Assembly (NCBI GenBank): GCA_002311645.1
Contig: DBYW01000034.1
Span: 1-5,167, forward strand
Direction: 5' to 3'
Length of the DNA stretch: 5,167 nt
Source: Bacteroidales bacterium UBA1176
Lineage (GTDB): Bacteria > Bacteroidota > Bacteroidia > Bacteroidales > WCHB1-69
Under the pieces are notes generated by a model. The model had not been told where the DNA came from and ran no database searches. It saw only the letters and a program-made list of their open reading frames with translations. Positions 5,040 to 5,167 of this stretch are shown here, one piece after another. The translations under genes were made by a program, and so were the position numbers. How positions within the stretch are numbered: the stretch's first letter is position 1; each line of letters starts with the position of its first letter.

Positions 5040-5167
5040 TATTGGTTGTCCCTTTCGACGTCTTTCTCCAGCTTTTCAATCTCCCGTTGCAGTCTGGCGG
5101 GCAGCTCGTTTTTCTCCATACACTGGTGGCATCTCATATCCAGCGTGTACATGCGGCCGATGCAGTA
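5039..5167 (-). CDS. C-terminal end of an unidentified Cys-containing protein (partial)
   Basis: The minus strand is open from the window edge to TAA at 5041-5039, giving 42 residues. It starts YCIGRMYTLDMRCHQCMEKN and ends in a charged, helix-prone tail (ELPARLQREIEKLEKDVERDNQ without its last residues). The three Cys, including a CHQC motif, suggest a metal- or thiol-binding site, but the fragment is too short to assign a family. Base use is like the dehydrogenase's, and the TAATG overlap supports a shared operon. The start lies outside the window. Confidence 0.7.
   Translation of the reverse strand, partial: YCIGRMYTLDMRCHQCMEKNELPARLQREIEKLEKDVERDNQ

Overview
The window looks like a chromosomal segment of a member of the Bacteroidota, most likely Bacteroidales. 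The reasons are a ComEC protein with the usual core but no C-terminal metallo-beta-lactamase motif, a small lipoprotein with a Cys lipobox and a body pattern I know from Bacteroidales, starts without Shine-Dalgarno sequences but with A-rich leaders, and a TAnnTTTG-type -7 promoter element. I cannot name a genus from the sequence alone.

Layout. Positions 1-427 are one half of a non-coding repeat element whose other half lies left of the window. Positions 461-2521 (+) encode ComEC, the inner-membrane DNA channel of natural transformation. Overlapping its 3' end on the minus strand is a small lipoprotein gene (2505-2981) broken by one in-frame TAA. An AT-rich spacer follows (2982-3207). Positions 3208-4017 hold a second, apparently complete copy of the repeat element, in opposite orientation to the first. 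Positions 4083-5039 (-) encode a D-isomer-specific 2-hydroxyacid dehydrogenase. Its start overlaps by one base the stop of a partly visible Cys-containing CDS (5039-5167), so these two form an operon that ends near the edge of the repeat element.

The most unusual content is the repeat element. Position 1-427 aligns with the reverse complement of 3208-3566 at about 92% by hand count, except for an extra 68-bp tandem duplication in the left copy. The ends carry a shared signature, TGCCATCANGTATATAA, seen three times (406, 3208 inverted, 3996). This lets copy 2 be bounded as an ~810-bp element with imperfect 22-bp terminal inverted repeats between two T7 tracts. Inside are inverted arrays of degenerate 7-bp units, a series of perfect or near-perfect hairpins and two long nested palindromes. 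No transposase or other protein is credible inside, so it looks like a non-autonomous MITE/REP-type element. The comEC start lies only 33 bp beyond the end of copy 1, so the element has probably shaped comEC's upstream region, and copy 2 abuts the dehydrogenase operon's terminator.

The protein-coding genes are otherwise ordinary. There is no CRISPR array, tRNA, rRNA or recognisable insertion sequence.
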